In this document: one piece after another, positions 1-7,595 of the stretch
Layout of the letters: each line of letters begins with the position of its first letter
Position numbering within the stretch: the first letter of the stretch is position 1
NCBI RefSeq assembly: GCF_903166585.1
Contig: NZ_CAESCM010000011.1
Location: 80,204-144,203 of the forward strand
Length of the DNA stretch: 64,000 bases
DNA from: Pedobacter ghigonis
GTDB lineage: Bacteria > Bacteroidota > Bacteroidia > Sphingobacteriales > Sphingobacteriaceae
Reading direction: 5' to 3'
Notes under the pieces: generated by a model
What the model was told of the DNA's origin: nothing
Seen by the model: only the letters and a program-made list of their open reading frames with translations
Databases searched by the model: none
Program-made: the position numbers and the translations under genes

Positions 1-395
1 ATTTGGATGGCGGAAAATCGGCCGATATGGAGTTTTACGAAGTAGCGTCTGTACATTCATCGGCAATGGAGAAACGGGCTGCAGATGCCGAAAGGGCTTC
101 GATTAAATACAAACAGGCCGAATATTTGGAAAACAATATTGGTACTGCGTACAAAGGCATTATTTCGGGCGTTACCGAATGGGGCATGTATGTAGAAATT
201 GAAGAGAATAAATGCGAAGGCATGATCCGTTTGCGCGATATATCTGACGATTTTTACGTTCTTGACGAAAAAAACTACTGTATTGTAGGCCAAAGAAAGA
301 AGAAAAAATACCAACTGGGTGATGAAGTGATGATCCGTGTAAAAAAAGTTGACCTTTCTAAGCGCCAAATCGATTTTACCCTTATTCCTGATTAA
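1..395 (+). CDS. rnr: Ribonuclease R, C-terminal part (cut by window edge)
   Basis: This is the last ~130 residues of a 3'-5' exoribonuclease of the RNase II/R family, which degrades structured RNA in the cytoplasm. What is visible is the end of the RNB domain, with the S-x-x-E-x-x-A-x-x-AER helix that normally precedes the S1 domain. A C-terminal S1 RNA-binding domain follows (about residues 45-128 of the fragment: GIISGVTEWGMYVEIEE, then GDEVMIRVKKVD). The frame is open through base 1, so the true start and catalytic Asp residues lie outside the window. There is no Lys-rich tail after S1, unlike the E. coli enzyme. The next gene follows on the same strand after a short gap, so the two may be co-transcribed. 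The family call is firm; RNase R rather than RNase II is inferred from general similarity. Confidence 0.85.
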   Translation, partial: LDGGKSADMEFYEVASVHSSAMEKRAADAERASIKYKQAEYLENNIGTAYKGIISGVTEWGMYVEIEENKCEGMIRLRDISDDFYVLDEKNYCIVGQRKKKKYQLGDEVMIRVKKVDLSKRQIDFTLIPD

Positions 396-439
396 AAAAT
401 TAAGACATTTGTGCCCGAAACACAGTGTTGAAACAAAGC

Positions 440-1414
440 ATGCATACTACAGAACAATTACAGCAGATTTTAGATACCGCAATACAAAATTTAAAGTTTC
501 CAGATCACCCGAAGCAACTTTACGATCCAATTAGTTACATCATTAACCTTGGCGGCAAAAGGGTAAGACCACTTTTAGTGCTCATGGCTACCGAATTGTT
601 TGGTGCAGATCCTAATGAATCTGTTCATGCAGCGATGGCGATTGAAGTTTTCCATAATTTTACGCTTGTACACGATGATATTATGGATAATGCGCCATTA
701 CGCAGAGGCCAGGCAACAGTGCACGAAAAATGGAGTACCAATGTAGCCATTTTAAGTGGCGATGTAATGATGGTAGAAGCCAATAAAAACCTCGCTAAAG
801 TAAATCCTGTTTTCCTAAAAGATGTACTGGATACGTTCAACGCTACTGCACAGGGTGTTTGCGAGGGGCAGCAACTGGATATGGAATTTGAAGGTCGTGA
901 TGATGTGAGTATTGAAGAGTACATCAACATGATCAGACTAAAAACGGCTGTACTATTGGGTGGTGCGCTTAAATTAGGAGCGATCATTGCCGGCGCATCT
1001 GCAAAAGATGCAAGTTTGATTGAGCAATTTGGCGAAAATATTGGTATTGCCTTTCAACTGCAGGATGATATTTTAGATGTATATGCTGATCCTGAAAAGT
1101 TTGGCAAACAGGTTGGTGGCGATATTATTGCCAATAAAAAGACTTTCCTGCTATTAAAAGCTTTTGAACTTGCTGAAGGTGATACCAAAGCTGCTTTAAA
1201 CACCTGGACAGCTTGTAAAGACTTTAACGCGCAAGAAAAAGTAGAAACAGTTAAAGCTGTTTATGATACTCTGGATATACAGCAAATCGCTAAAGAACAC
1301 ATGGACCATTACCGCGATAAAGCGCTGGCTTTTTTTGCACAAATAAATGTGAGCGATGAACGAAAAGCCAGTCTGTTAACACTCACCAACCAGTTAATGG
1401 CCAGAGAGTATTAA
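440..1414 (+). CDS. Polyprenyl diphosphate synthase (trans-isoprenyl diphosphate synthase)
   Basis: A 324-residue class I isoprenyl diphosphate synthase that condenses isopentenyl diphosphate onto an allylic diphosphate to build the chains of quinones or carotenoids. Both Mg-binding Asp-rich motifs are present: DDIMD at residues 79-83 followed by NAPLRRG, and DDILD at 208-212, plus the GGKRVRP substrate motif near 38-44. Five residues before the first motif is Phe (F-T-L-V-H-DD). In this family a bulky residue there often limits product length, so a C15-C20 product is possible, but this is inference. I chose ATG 440 over upstream GTG 425 because the protein then begins with the usual short helix. 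It lies 44 nt after the RNase R gene and may be co-transcribed with it. Confidence 0.88.
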   Translation: MHTTEQLQQILDTAIQNLKFPDHPKQLYDPISYIINLGGKRVRPLLVLMATELFGADPNESVHAAMAIEVFHNFTLVHDDIMDNAPLRRGQATVHEKWSTNVAILSGDVMMVEANKNLAKVNPVFLKDVLDTFNATAQGVCEGQQLDMEFEGRDDVSIEEYINMIRLKTAVLLGGALKLGAIIAGASAKDASLIEQFGENIGIAFQLQDDILDVYADPEKFGKQVGGDIIANKKTFLLLKAFELAEGDTKAALNTWTACKDFNAQEKVETVKAVYDTLDIQQIAKEHMDHYRDKALAFFAQINVSDERKASLLTLTNQLMAREY

Positions 1415-1443
1415 AAAAAGTGCTTAATTGCTTTATTTTTTTT

Positions 1444-1461
1444 AGGGGCCTGATCGCCCCT
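1444..1461 (+). terminator. Short GC hairpin after the polyprenyl synthase gene
   Basis: AGGGGC (1444-1449) pairs with GCCCCT (1456-1461) around a 6-nt loop, followed by the pyrimidine tract CTCTTCTT. It lies 30 nt past the stop codon and could end the rnr/polyprenyl synthase transcript. The U-tract is imperfect, so this is a moderate call. Confidence 0.45.
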
Positions 1462-1471
1462 CTCTTCTTAG

Positions 1472-1572
1472 CGTCATTTCGAGCGGAATGCAATGAAGTC
1501 GAGAAATCTACATATTACAGCTATAGATCTCTCCCGACTTAATGTCGGGACTGCGCTCCAGTCGAGATGACG
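1472..1572. repeat. GTCAT/ATGAC inverted-repeat element 1
   Basis: The ends CGTCATTTCGA and TCGAGATGACG pair with one mismatch. Inside is a second palindrome, CCCGAC-ttaat-GTCGGG. This is one of at least six similar intergenic elements in the window (see 2543, 14038, 42656, 42826 and 55295). It contains no ORF. It looks like a dispersed, non-autonomous palindromic repeat between two genes, not a terminator for either. Confidence 0.75.
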
Positions 1573-1587
1573 ACTTACCTCTAAATC

Positions 1588-2438
1588 CTACCCTTTAATC
1601 AGCTTATATTTAATCCAGAAATCGGTTGATTTAGCAGTAGATTCCATACCTCCCTGAGGTCTTTGGCCACGGCCTCCACCACCGCCCATTCCGCCACCAG
1701 ATCTTCCACCTCCCATACCGCCACGGCCGCCGCCCATGCCACCTCTCGACATACCACCGCCAGGTCTTTCGCCTCCTTCCGGTCTGCCTTCTTTATGCAT
1801 TTCAGCTTTATTTGGCTGGTTAAGCTTAATATTATAAACCAATGGCTTTTTCATGTCCAGATTGACAGCCAATTGGGCTAATGGAATACTGAGTTCATAA
1901 ATCAGGTCTTTATTGGGATGAATACTCATACCCGTTTCAATTCCGCTCTGGTTATCTGCAGGCAAATCGCCATCAGCAATGTTTTTGAAACCCGAAATGC
2001 GGATACTTTTGTTAATTACGGATGGATCGTGCATCCCGGTATCGGCATCAGGGTGCTGCCGCTGATGATCCGGCAATTTATCACCATCTTTGGGCATAGG
2101 GGGTCTTTCCATTAACGGAAAGGTTAATTTCATCCCGTCTTTCTTTTTGCCTGCGGTATTAATATTCAAGGTAATGCCCCCTCTTATTACACTAAAAGTA
2201 GTTTGTGGATCTAAAGATTCGATAATGATATACAATACAGGTTCTGGTCATCGTTAGCTAGCGCAAAGGCCAGCCGGGTGGCATCGTTATACTGATTAAG
2301 CGGTTCGTTCCATTCAGTCGGGATACCATCAGCTTTAAAAGGTTTTACCATCCTTGTATTTTCTTCAACCTCTTGTGCATACAATAAGCGACCAGAAATT
2401 AGTAGCGGAATTAATAAGGATATTTTTTTCAGATTCAT
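1588..2438 (-). pseudogene. Secreted Gly-rich protein gene, split by one frameshift
   Basis: Two overlapping minus-strand frames belong to one gene. The first (2438-2211) encodes a signal peptide (MNLKKISLLIPLLISGRLLYAQ) and the start of a domain with DGIPTEW and LAFALANDDQNLY. The second (2235-1588) continues with YIIIESLDPQTT and ends in a Gly/Arg/Met-rich tail (GGMGGGRGGMGGG) before STDFWIKYKLIKG. One missing base near 2228-2234 would join them as NLY-x-YIIIES. The N-terminal pattern recalls CBM9-like/DOMON-type beta-sandwich domains; that is a weak family call. It could be a true pseudogene or a sequencing error in a short T/A run. The function is unknown, and the product is exported if made. 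Confidence 0.7.
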
Positions 2439-2542
2439 TGGGGATTAATTTTAATATCAATACCCAAATCTACAGGCCGGAAATGTTAATTTTTGTTATT
2501 TAACAGGGTTTAACAATTAAGTCGGGAGTCCTGTTAATAAAA

Positions 2543-2660
2543 ACCGTCATTGCGAGGAACGAAGCAATCTTAATGCAGTGATAGGACTTAATTAATTACG
2601 CGTTATTGTCCTCTATAGAAGATGCTTCGCGAGCTGAAAAAGCCCGCTCGCAATGACGGT
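2543..2660. repeat. GTCAT/ATGAC inverted-repeat element 2
   Basis: Perfect 14-bp terminal arms ACCGTCATTGCGAG (2543-2556) and CTCGCAATGACGGT (2647-2660) flank about 90 bp of AT-rich DNA. The left 26 nt of the inner arm (from 2545) recur in reverse complement at the right end of the element at 55295-55359. It sits between the frameshifted gene and the rpmA terminator. Confidence 0.8.
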
Positions 2661-2672
2661 TTAATTGTAAAT

Positions 2673-2706
2673 AAAAAGGTCCTGATTTTCATCAGAACCT
2701 TTTTAT
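2673..2706 (-). terminator. rho-independent terminator of rplU-rpmA
   Basis: AAAAAGGTcCTGA pairs with TCAGaACCTTTTT around a short loop. It lies about 20 nt downstream of the rpmA stop. Read on the minus strand the stem ends in a U-rich run. It is nearly symmetric, so it could also block plus-strand transcription. Confidence 0.85.
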
Positions 2707-2724
2707 TATTTTGTTTCTTACTAA

Positions 2725-3141
2725 TTATTCTGCAGCTGCAGCTTCTTCAGTAGATTCGTCTTTTTTAGCTGCTTTTTTAGCAGGTGCTTTTTTAGCAGGT
2801 GCTGCTTCAACTTCAGCTACAACTTCTTTCTTTGCAGTTGCTTTTTTAGCAGCTGGTTTCGCGATTGCTGCTTCGATTTCAGCATCAGTGATAGGAAGAA
2901 TTGAAACGTATGATTTGTTATCTTGTTTCTTTTTGAAAACAACAGTACCATCAACTAAAGCGAATAAAGTATGGTCTTTACCAATACCAACGCCTTTATC
3001 AGGATGGTGTTTTGTACCACGTTGACGTACTAAAATGTTTCCTGCGATAGCTAACTGACCACCGAAAACTTTAATACCTAAACGCTTACTATGCGATTCA
3101 CGTCCGTTTTTCGAACTACCGGCTCCTTTTTTGTGTGCCAT
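2725..3141 (-). CDS. rpmA: 50S ribosomal protein L27 with long Ala/Lys tail
   Basis: bL27, a protein of the large ribosomal subunit near the peptidyl-transferase centre. The core (residues 1-~88) starts [20 protein letters not shown] and carries [11 protein letters not shown] and the HPGxxVGxGxDHTLFAL-like segment (here [17 protein letters not shown]), all typical. The protein then runs on to 138 residues, where L27 is usually 85-95. The extra ~50 residues are low-complexity ([23 protein letters not shown]) and end acidic ([11 protein letters not shown]). The tail is in frame with no break and looks like a disordered, histone-H1-like extension. The gene is 52 nt downstream of rplU, in the usual rplU-rpmA order, and is followed by a terminator. 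Confidence 0.97.
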   Translation of the reverse strand: MAHKKGAGSSKNGRESHSKRLGIKVFGGQLAIAGNILVRQRGTKHHPDKGVGIGKDHTLFALVDGTVVFKKKQDNKSYVSILPITDAEIEAAIAKPAAKKATAKKEVVAEVEAAPAKKAPAKKAAKKDESTEEAAAAE

Positions 3142-3193
3142 GATTTTATATTTTGTAACCCGCCAAAAAGCGGATTATTGGGTTAACAATTAA

Positions 3194-3505
3194 TTATAAC
3201 GTGATGTCAGAGATCTGAATCTTAGTGAAAAACTGGCGGTGACCGTTTTTCTTTTTGTAACCTTTTCTACGTTTCTTGTGGAAAACGATTACTTTATCAC
3301 CTTTTAAATGAGATACGATCTTAGCTGAAACTTTAGCACCTTTAACTGCAGGAGCTCCTACAGTGATTGCACCACCGTTATCAACCAACAATACATTATC
3401 AAATTCAATACTAGCGCCTTCATCTCCTTGCAATCTGTGTACAAAAAGGTGCTGGTCTTTAGCAACTTTAAATTGCTGCCCTGCTATATTTACTATTGCG
3501 TACAT
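3194..3505 (-). CDS. rplU: 50S ribosomal protein L21
   Basis: bL21, a 23S rRNA-binding protein of the large subunit. At 103 residues it has the usual length. It starts [18 protein letters not shown], the standard L21 opening, and has the basic C-terminal segment [14 protein letters not shown] that contacts rRNA. It is the first gene of the rplU-rpmA operon on the minus strand. A Bacteroidota-type promoter lies 41-72 nt upstream (TTTG at 3577-3574, TATATTTG at 3553-3546). Nothing unusual. Confidence 0.98.
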   Translation of the reverse strand: MYAIVNIAGQQFKVAKDQHLFVHRLQGDEGASIEFDNVLLVDNGGAITVGAPAVKGAKVSAKIVSHLKGDKVIVFHKKRRKGYKKKNGHRQFFTKIQISDITL

Positions 3506-3545
3506 TGTTTAAATATTAGTTTTTTAATTTTTATTTAACGAGGTG

Positions 3546-3577
3546 CAAATATAGAACAATTTCAATTAACACACAAA
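3546..3577 (-). promoter_or_regulatory. Promoter of rplU-rpmA
   Basis: On the minus strand, TTTG (3577-3574), a 20-nt spacer and TATATTTG (3553-3546) match the Bacteroidota -33/-7 consensus TTTG and TAnnTTTG. The expected start gives a leader of roughly 35 nt before the rplU ATG. Confidence 0.75.
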
Positions 3578-3599
3578 TAGATATCGAAAATATTTTTCG

Positions 3600-3840
3600 T
3601 TAAAACATTCTCCCGTTCATTGCCTCTGCTTCGGCATCCCTTTACCTGCCTCAACTAAATTTTTCCGAAAGGCAAAGATAAGCATTTTAGCCCCATCCTG
3701 GTTTGTAGCAATCACTTTGTTTATAAACCCGATAGGAATGGAAAGCCTCCGCTTTTTCAGCGGTGCTTGTAATGAAAAGCGGGACTACAAGCCGCCAGGT
3801 ACTGCTGCCCGCTCCTTTTCCAAAATAAAACGCCCATCTG
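3600..3840. other. Gene-free, structured intergenic segment
   Basis: This part of the 416-nt gap between rplU and the GLPGLI gene has no plausible ORF but contains nested hairpins. CCGCT (3749-3753) pairs with AGCGG (3759-3763), and GCTTGTA (3765-3771) pairs with TACAAGC (3786-3792) around a 14-nt loop. It is more GC-rich than the flanking promoter DNA. A TATCTTTG box read on the minus strand lies at 3680-3673. It may be a dispersed repeat or a structured RNA; the sequence alone does not decide. Confidence 0.4.
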
Positions 3841-3867
3841 TTAAAAAATGTTAAACACTAACCTTAT

Positions 3868-3894
3868 TACGAAAATTTCGTAGATTTACGAAAA
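3868..3894 (+). promoter_or_regulatory. Candidate BlaI-type operator before the GLPGLI gene
   Basis: TACGAAA-A-TTTCGTA (3868-3882) is a 7-bp inverted repeat. After 4 nt comes a third half-site, TACGAAAA (3887-3894). The same arrangement, TACGA-N5-TCGTA-N4-TACGAAAA, occurs right before the blaI-like gene at 9468-9494. It overlaps a TAGATTTA sequence that resembles a -7 box, as expected for a repressor site. Binding by the BlaI-like protein is inference. Confidence 0.65.
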
Positions 3895-3921
3895 TTAAAT
3901 AGACTATTAAACCCCAATACC

Positions 3922-4878
3922 ATGAAACTAATTTTAACTACCTGCATGGCTACGGCCATTTTTCTTTCGGCCAAGGCACAGGAAGCCGACAAAGCACTGG
4001 CCAGGGTGCGCTATACTTTTACACATGTGAGAGATACCACCCAAAGAGACAAACCTAAAGTGGAAAACATGTTGCTCGTAACCGGCAAAAATGCTTCGGT
4101 TTATACCAGTTACGATAAGCTGAACCAGGCGCTGAATATGCAAAAGCAGATACAGGAACAGATTAAAAACCAAACGAGCAACGGCAATATGAAAATCGAA
4201 ATAAAAAGCGAAATGAAAACCCCGCTTACCCAGGAAGATTATTTCTTTTTTGCCAGCGAACATAAAATGATTACGAAAGAGCGCCTGTTTAACAATTACC
4301 TGGTTGAAGAACCCGCAGCAGCCATCGATTGGAAAATTTTAAAAGATACGATGAGCTTTTCGGGAGTACCCTGCCAGAAAGCTACTGCACGTTTCAAAGG
4401 CCGTAACTGGATTGCCTGGTTTGCTACCGAAATTCCTTTCCAAAGCGGTCCGTGGAAATTAAATGGCCTACCCGGCTTAATTGTGGAAGCTTACGACGAT
4501 AAAAAGGAAGTGAAATTTGAGTTTGCAGGACTTGAAAATGTAAAAGATGCAGATGCTGCAGCCAACTCGGATGGTGATGTAAAAATAGCAGCTCCGAACG
4601 GCGGAGTAGGCGCAGTAAAAATTGTAGGTATAGATGTGAGTACCAGCTATCTTGGGCCAGAAATCAAATTGCCTACTGATGCGATAAAAACTACCCGCAA
4701 AGAGCTCGATAAACTTAAAGCTGCCCGGGATAAGGACCCACAAGGCTTTATGCAGGCACAAATGGCAGCAAGCGGTATGCAAGGCTCGTTCAGAACCAAC
4801 CAGGCACCTCGTCCGGCAGGTGCAGCGACAACTAAAGCAGAAGTAAACAACCCGATAGAAATTGAGGACAAAAAATGA
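3922..4878 (+). CDS. GLPGLI family secreted protein
   Basis: A 318-residue exported protein of the Bacteroidota GLPGLI family, whose function is not established. A signal peptide (MKLILTTCMATAIFLSAKA, cut near Q20) is followed by a beta-rich domain. The family signature GLPGLI is at residues 182-187, preceded by WIAWFATEIPFQSGPWKLN. The last ~50 residues are Ala/Gln/Pro-rich. The stop codon overlaps the next start (ATGA), so it is translationally coupled to the outer-membrane barrel gene, the usual partner of this family. The BlaI-type operator upstream suggests control by the repressor encoded at 9102-9464. Confidence 0.88.
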   Translation: MKLILTTCMATAIFLSAKAQEADKALARVRYTFTHVRDTTQRDKPKVENMLLVTGKNASVYTSYDKLNQALNMQKQIQEQIKNQTSNGNMKIEIKSEMKTPLTQEDYFFFASEHKMITKERLFNNYLVEEPAAAIDWKILKDTMSFSGVPCQKATARFKGRNWIAWFATEIPFQSGPWKLNGLPGLIVEAYDDKKEVKFEFAGLENVKDADAAANSDGDVKIAAPNGGVGAVKIVGIDVSTSYLGPEIKLPTDAIKTTRKELDKLKAARDKDPQGFMQAQMAASGMQGSFRTNQAPRPAGAATTKAEVNNPIEIEDKK

Positions 4879-7535
4879 GAAAGCTCGTATTAACCTGCTG
4901 GCTCATGCTGGCAGCTTTTTCGGTTTTTGCCCAGAAACCACTTAAAGGAATGGTAAAAGATGCCAGCGGCAAACCCGTCGAATCGGTTAACGTAACTTTA
5001 AAAGATGCAGAAGGCAATATCATTAACTTTGCGCGCACCAACAAAAATGGCGCTTTTAGTATTGAACTTAAAAACGACCAGATTACGGGTTACAAAATTG
5101 AAGCTTCGAGCATAGGCTTCAAAAAGCTGATTACCACAGTAACCGATGCTGCCAAAAGTTACGACCTGACTTTACAGCACAGCGAAACCACACTGGAAAC
5201 GGTTACGGTTAAAAACCGGCCATCTTTAACAGCCCGGGGCGATACCTTAAATTACCGCACTTCTGATTTTGCCGATAAGCAAGACCGAAGTATTGGCGAT
5301 GTGCTTAAAAAAATGCCTGGCGTAGAAGTTGCCGAGGATGGCAAAATCAGCTATAACGGAAAATCGATTTCGAACCTTTATGTGGATGGCGATAATTTGT
5401 TAGACGATAAATACAATATTGGCACTAAAAGTATCCCCCATGGCGCGGTTGATAAGGTACAGGTGATCCAAAACGACCAGCCCATTAAAATGATGCGCAA
5501 AAATAACATGAGTGATGATGTTGCCCTAAACCTCGTAATTAAAGACGAGGCGAAGCTCAAGGTAATGGGCGACGCTACGGTTGGCGCCGGTATGCCCAAT
5601 CGTTTTGACGAAAACCTTACGGCTATGCTGTTTAATAAAAAACTGAAGTTTATTAACAACATCAAGGGCAATAACATCGGAATTGATCCGGGTGGTGACC
5701 TTATTGCGCACAATTTCTCTGATTATTTAAAGAAACTGGATAACGACAAACCCAGCGGACTTCTTTCAACAGGTGCTGCCGGGGTACCATCGTTACCGCA
5801 AAGCAGATACCTTTTTAACAAAGCAGGACTCATCAACCTGAACAATTTATACAAGTTTAATCCCGACCTGCAGCTGAGGGCTAATATTTCGTATTTATAT
5901 GATCAGCGAAACCAGGAATACAGTAAATTTTCAGAAACTTATCTCCCCGATCAAACCATCCGTTATGCCGAAACGCAGCGCAATGCCATTAATCCCCAAA
6001 AGCTGAGGGCTCAGTTTAACTTAAACGGAAATGCCGATCAATACTACCTGAACAACAATCTGGTGGCGGAATATGCGCCTTTTAAAACCACCTCAGGTTT
6101 TGTAATTAACAATGTAGCAGCCAACCAGGTGCTTAAACAAGAAACCTTCGATTTGTCGAACGAATTTAATTACCGCAAAAAATTAAAATCGGAAGATGTG
6201 ATTAACCTCTACTCCTACCTAAACCGCACCACACAACCAGAAACATTAAACATTACACCTGGGCTTAATGCCGATATCTTAAACAATGGAAACAGCTATC
6301 TGGGTTTAACACAATACATTAAAATACCAACCTGGTACACCAACAATTATGCGTCTTTCGCTTTTGTGAAAAACAAGTTCGTACAAACCTATAAGGCAGG
6401 ATTTAATGTACAAAAACAGCAACTTAATTCAGAGCTCTACCGTACACAGAACAACCAGCAAACGGAGCCGGTTACAGGCAGTACAGTAAACGATTTGGAC
6501 TGGCTCAAAACCAAGCTCTATACCGAAGCAGGCTACGAATACACCAGCGATAAGCTAAAAGCAGGTTTAAGCTTGCCCTTAAGTTACAACCGGATCAATT
6601 ATAGCGATGCCCTAAATCAACTGGATAACAACCTGAACAAACTATTTATAAACCCGGCACTTAATATAAAATATCAAACCAGTACAGAAAACTATGTAAC
6701 AGCAAATTATAGTTTTAGAAACGACCTGGGCGGCATTAACGATGTTTATCGCGGCACCATATTAAAGAACTACCGTTCATTGTTTTCGAACGATGCACCA
6801 ATCGCTGAATCCAAAACCCATAACATTGGGGCTGGCTTTAATTTTAGAAAGGCCATGCAAATGTTGTTTACCAACTTAACGGCTAATTACAGCGACACCG
6901 AATTGAGTACCATTTCTGCCTATAACTTAAGCAACAACATCCAGCAGAAAATCGTACTGCCGCTAAATAACCATATCCGTAGCCTCTCGCTGGCCGCAAA
7001 TGCTAGCAAATACCTCTTTAGCTTAAAAAGCACGGTAAACGCAGGAGTAAGTTTTGCACAACGCCGGTACAGTCAGCTACAAAACAATGCATTGTTGCCG
7101 TTTAACACACAAACTATAGCCTATAAAGCTGGAATTGAAGCTAAACTTACAAACTTCATCAACTGGTCCTACAACGCTAATTTTGCCATTACCGATAATG
7201 AAGCGATGGTAACTAATGGAATAAAAACGAATTTTAAGCAATTGAGGCAGCAGTCGTCTTTAGCCATCACTACGATAAAAAATGTGTATTTAAATTTATC
7301 TGCAGAACACCTTTTTACCAGGCAATCTTCTCAGCCCGATTTGAAGTATCTTTTTGCCGATGCGAACATGCGCTACAAATGGTTAAAAATGAAAACTGAT
7401 ATTGAATTCGGGATAACCAACTTAACCAACATTAAAAGCTTTGATGCCATCTACCTCTCAGCAAACTCGCTGACTACCGGTACATATTACATCCCCGGAA
7501 GGGTGGCGATGCTAAAGGCTACGTTTAATTTTTAA
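4875..7535 (+). CDS. Outer-membrane beta-barrel protein with CarboxypepD_reg-like domain
   Basis: 886 residues. A signal peptide (MRKLVLTCWLMLAAFSVFA) is followed by a carboxypeptidase-regulatory-like beta-sandwich (about residues 22-110: LKGMVKDASGKPVESVNVTL). Next comes a plug-like region (LTARGDTLNYRTSDFADK, then DVLKKMPGVEV and SISNLYVDGDNLLDDKY) and a long barrel rich in alternating aromatic residues that ends in F-N-F, as barrels do. It resembles TonB-dependent transporters but lacks a clear TonB box. It is coupled to the upstream GLPGLI gene by a 4-nt overlap, so the two probably act together at the outer membrane. The substrate is unknown. Confidence 0.85.
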   Translation: MRKLVLTCWLMLAAFSVFAQKPLKGMVKDASGKPVESVNVTLKDAEGNIINFARTNKNGAFSIELKNDQITGYKIEASSIGFKKLITTVTDAAKSYDLTLQHSETTLETVTVKNRPSLTARGDTLNYRTSDFADKQDRSIGDVLKKMPGVEVAEDGKISYNGKSISNLYVDGDNLLDDKYNIGTKSIPHGAVDKVQVIQNDQPIKMMRKNNMSDDVALNLVIKDEAKLKVMGDATVGAGMPNRFDENLTAMLFNKKLKFINNIKGNNIGIDPGGDLIAHNFSDYLKKLDNDKPSGLLSTGAAGVPSLPQSRYLFNKAGLINLNNLYKFNPDLQLRANISYLYDQRNQEYSKFSETYLPDQTIRYAETQRNAINPQKLRAQFNLNGNADQYYLNNNLVAEYAPFKTTSGFVINNVAANQVLKQETFDLSNEFNYRKKLKSEDVINLYSYLNRTTQPETLNITPGLNADILNNGNSYLGLTQYIKIPTWYTNNYASFAFVKNKFVQTYKAGFNVQKQQLNSELYRTQNNQQTEPVTGSTVNDLDWLKTKLYTEAGYEYTSDKLKAGLSLPLSYNRINYSDALNQLDNNLNKLFINPALNIKYQTSTENYVTANYSFRNDLGGINDVYRGTILKNYRSLFSNDAPIAESKTHNIGAGFNFRKAMQMLFTNLTANYSDTELSTISAYNLSNNIQQKIVLPLNNHIRSLSLAANASKYLFSLKSTVNAGVSFAQRRYSQLQNNALLPFNTQTIAYKAGIEAKLTNFINWSYNANFAITDNEAMVTNGIKTNFKQLRQQSSLAITTIKNVYLNLSAEHLFTRQSSQPDLKYLFADANMRYKWLKMKTDIEFGITNLTNIKSFDAIYLSANSLTTGTYYIPGRVAMLKATFNF

Positions 7536-7548
7536 TAAATCAATTGCA

Positions 7549-7595
7549 AAAGTTGTCAACTTTCTGGCATCCTTGCTATTAAAGTTGACAACTTT
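7549..7595. terminator. Bidirectional terminator between convergent units
   Basis: AAAGTTGTCAACTTT (7549-7563) and AAAGTTGACAACTTT (7581-7595) are perfect reverse complements 17 nt apart, and each arm is itself nearly palindromic. The element lies between the barrel gene and the M56 gene, whose stop codon (7594-7596) it overlaps. It can fold on both strands. Confidence 0.75.

Noticed and set aside
2211-2235. Programmed ribosomal frameshift in the split secreted-protein gene
   Set aside because: No X-XXY-YYZ slippery heptamer or stable downstream structure was seen in the overlap; an indel is the simpler explanation.
2711-3025. Plus-strand 104-residue ORF opposite rpmA
   Set aside because: It is the antisense of the Lys/Ala-rich L27 tail, rich in Ala/Phe by composition, without a promoter or family similarity.
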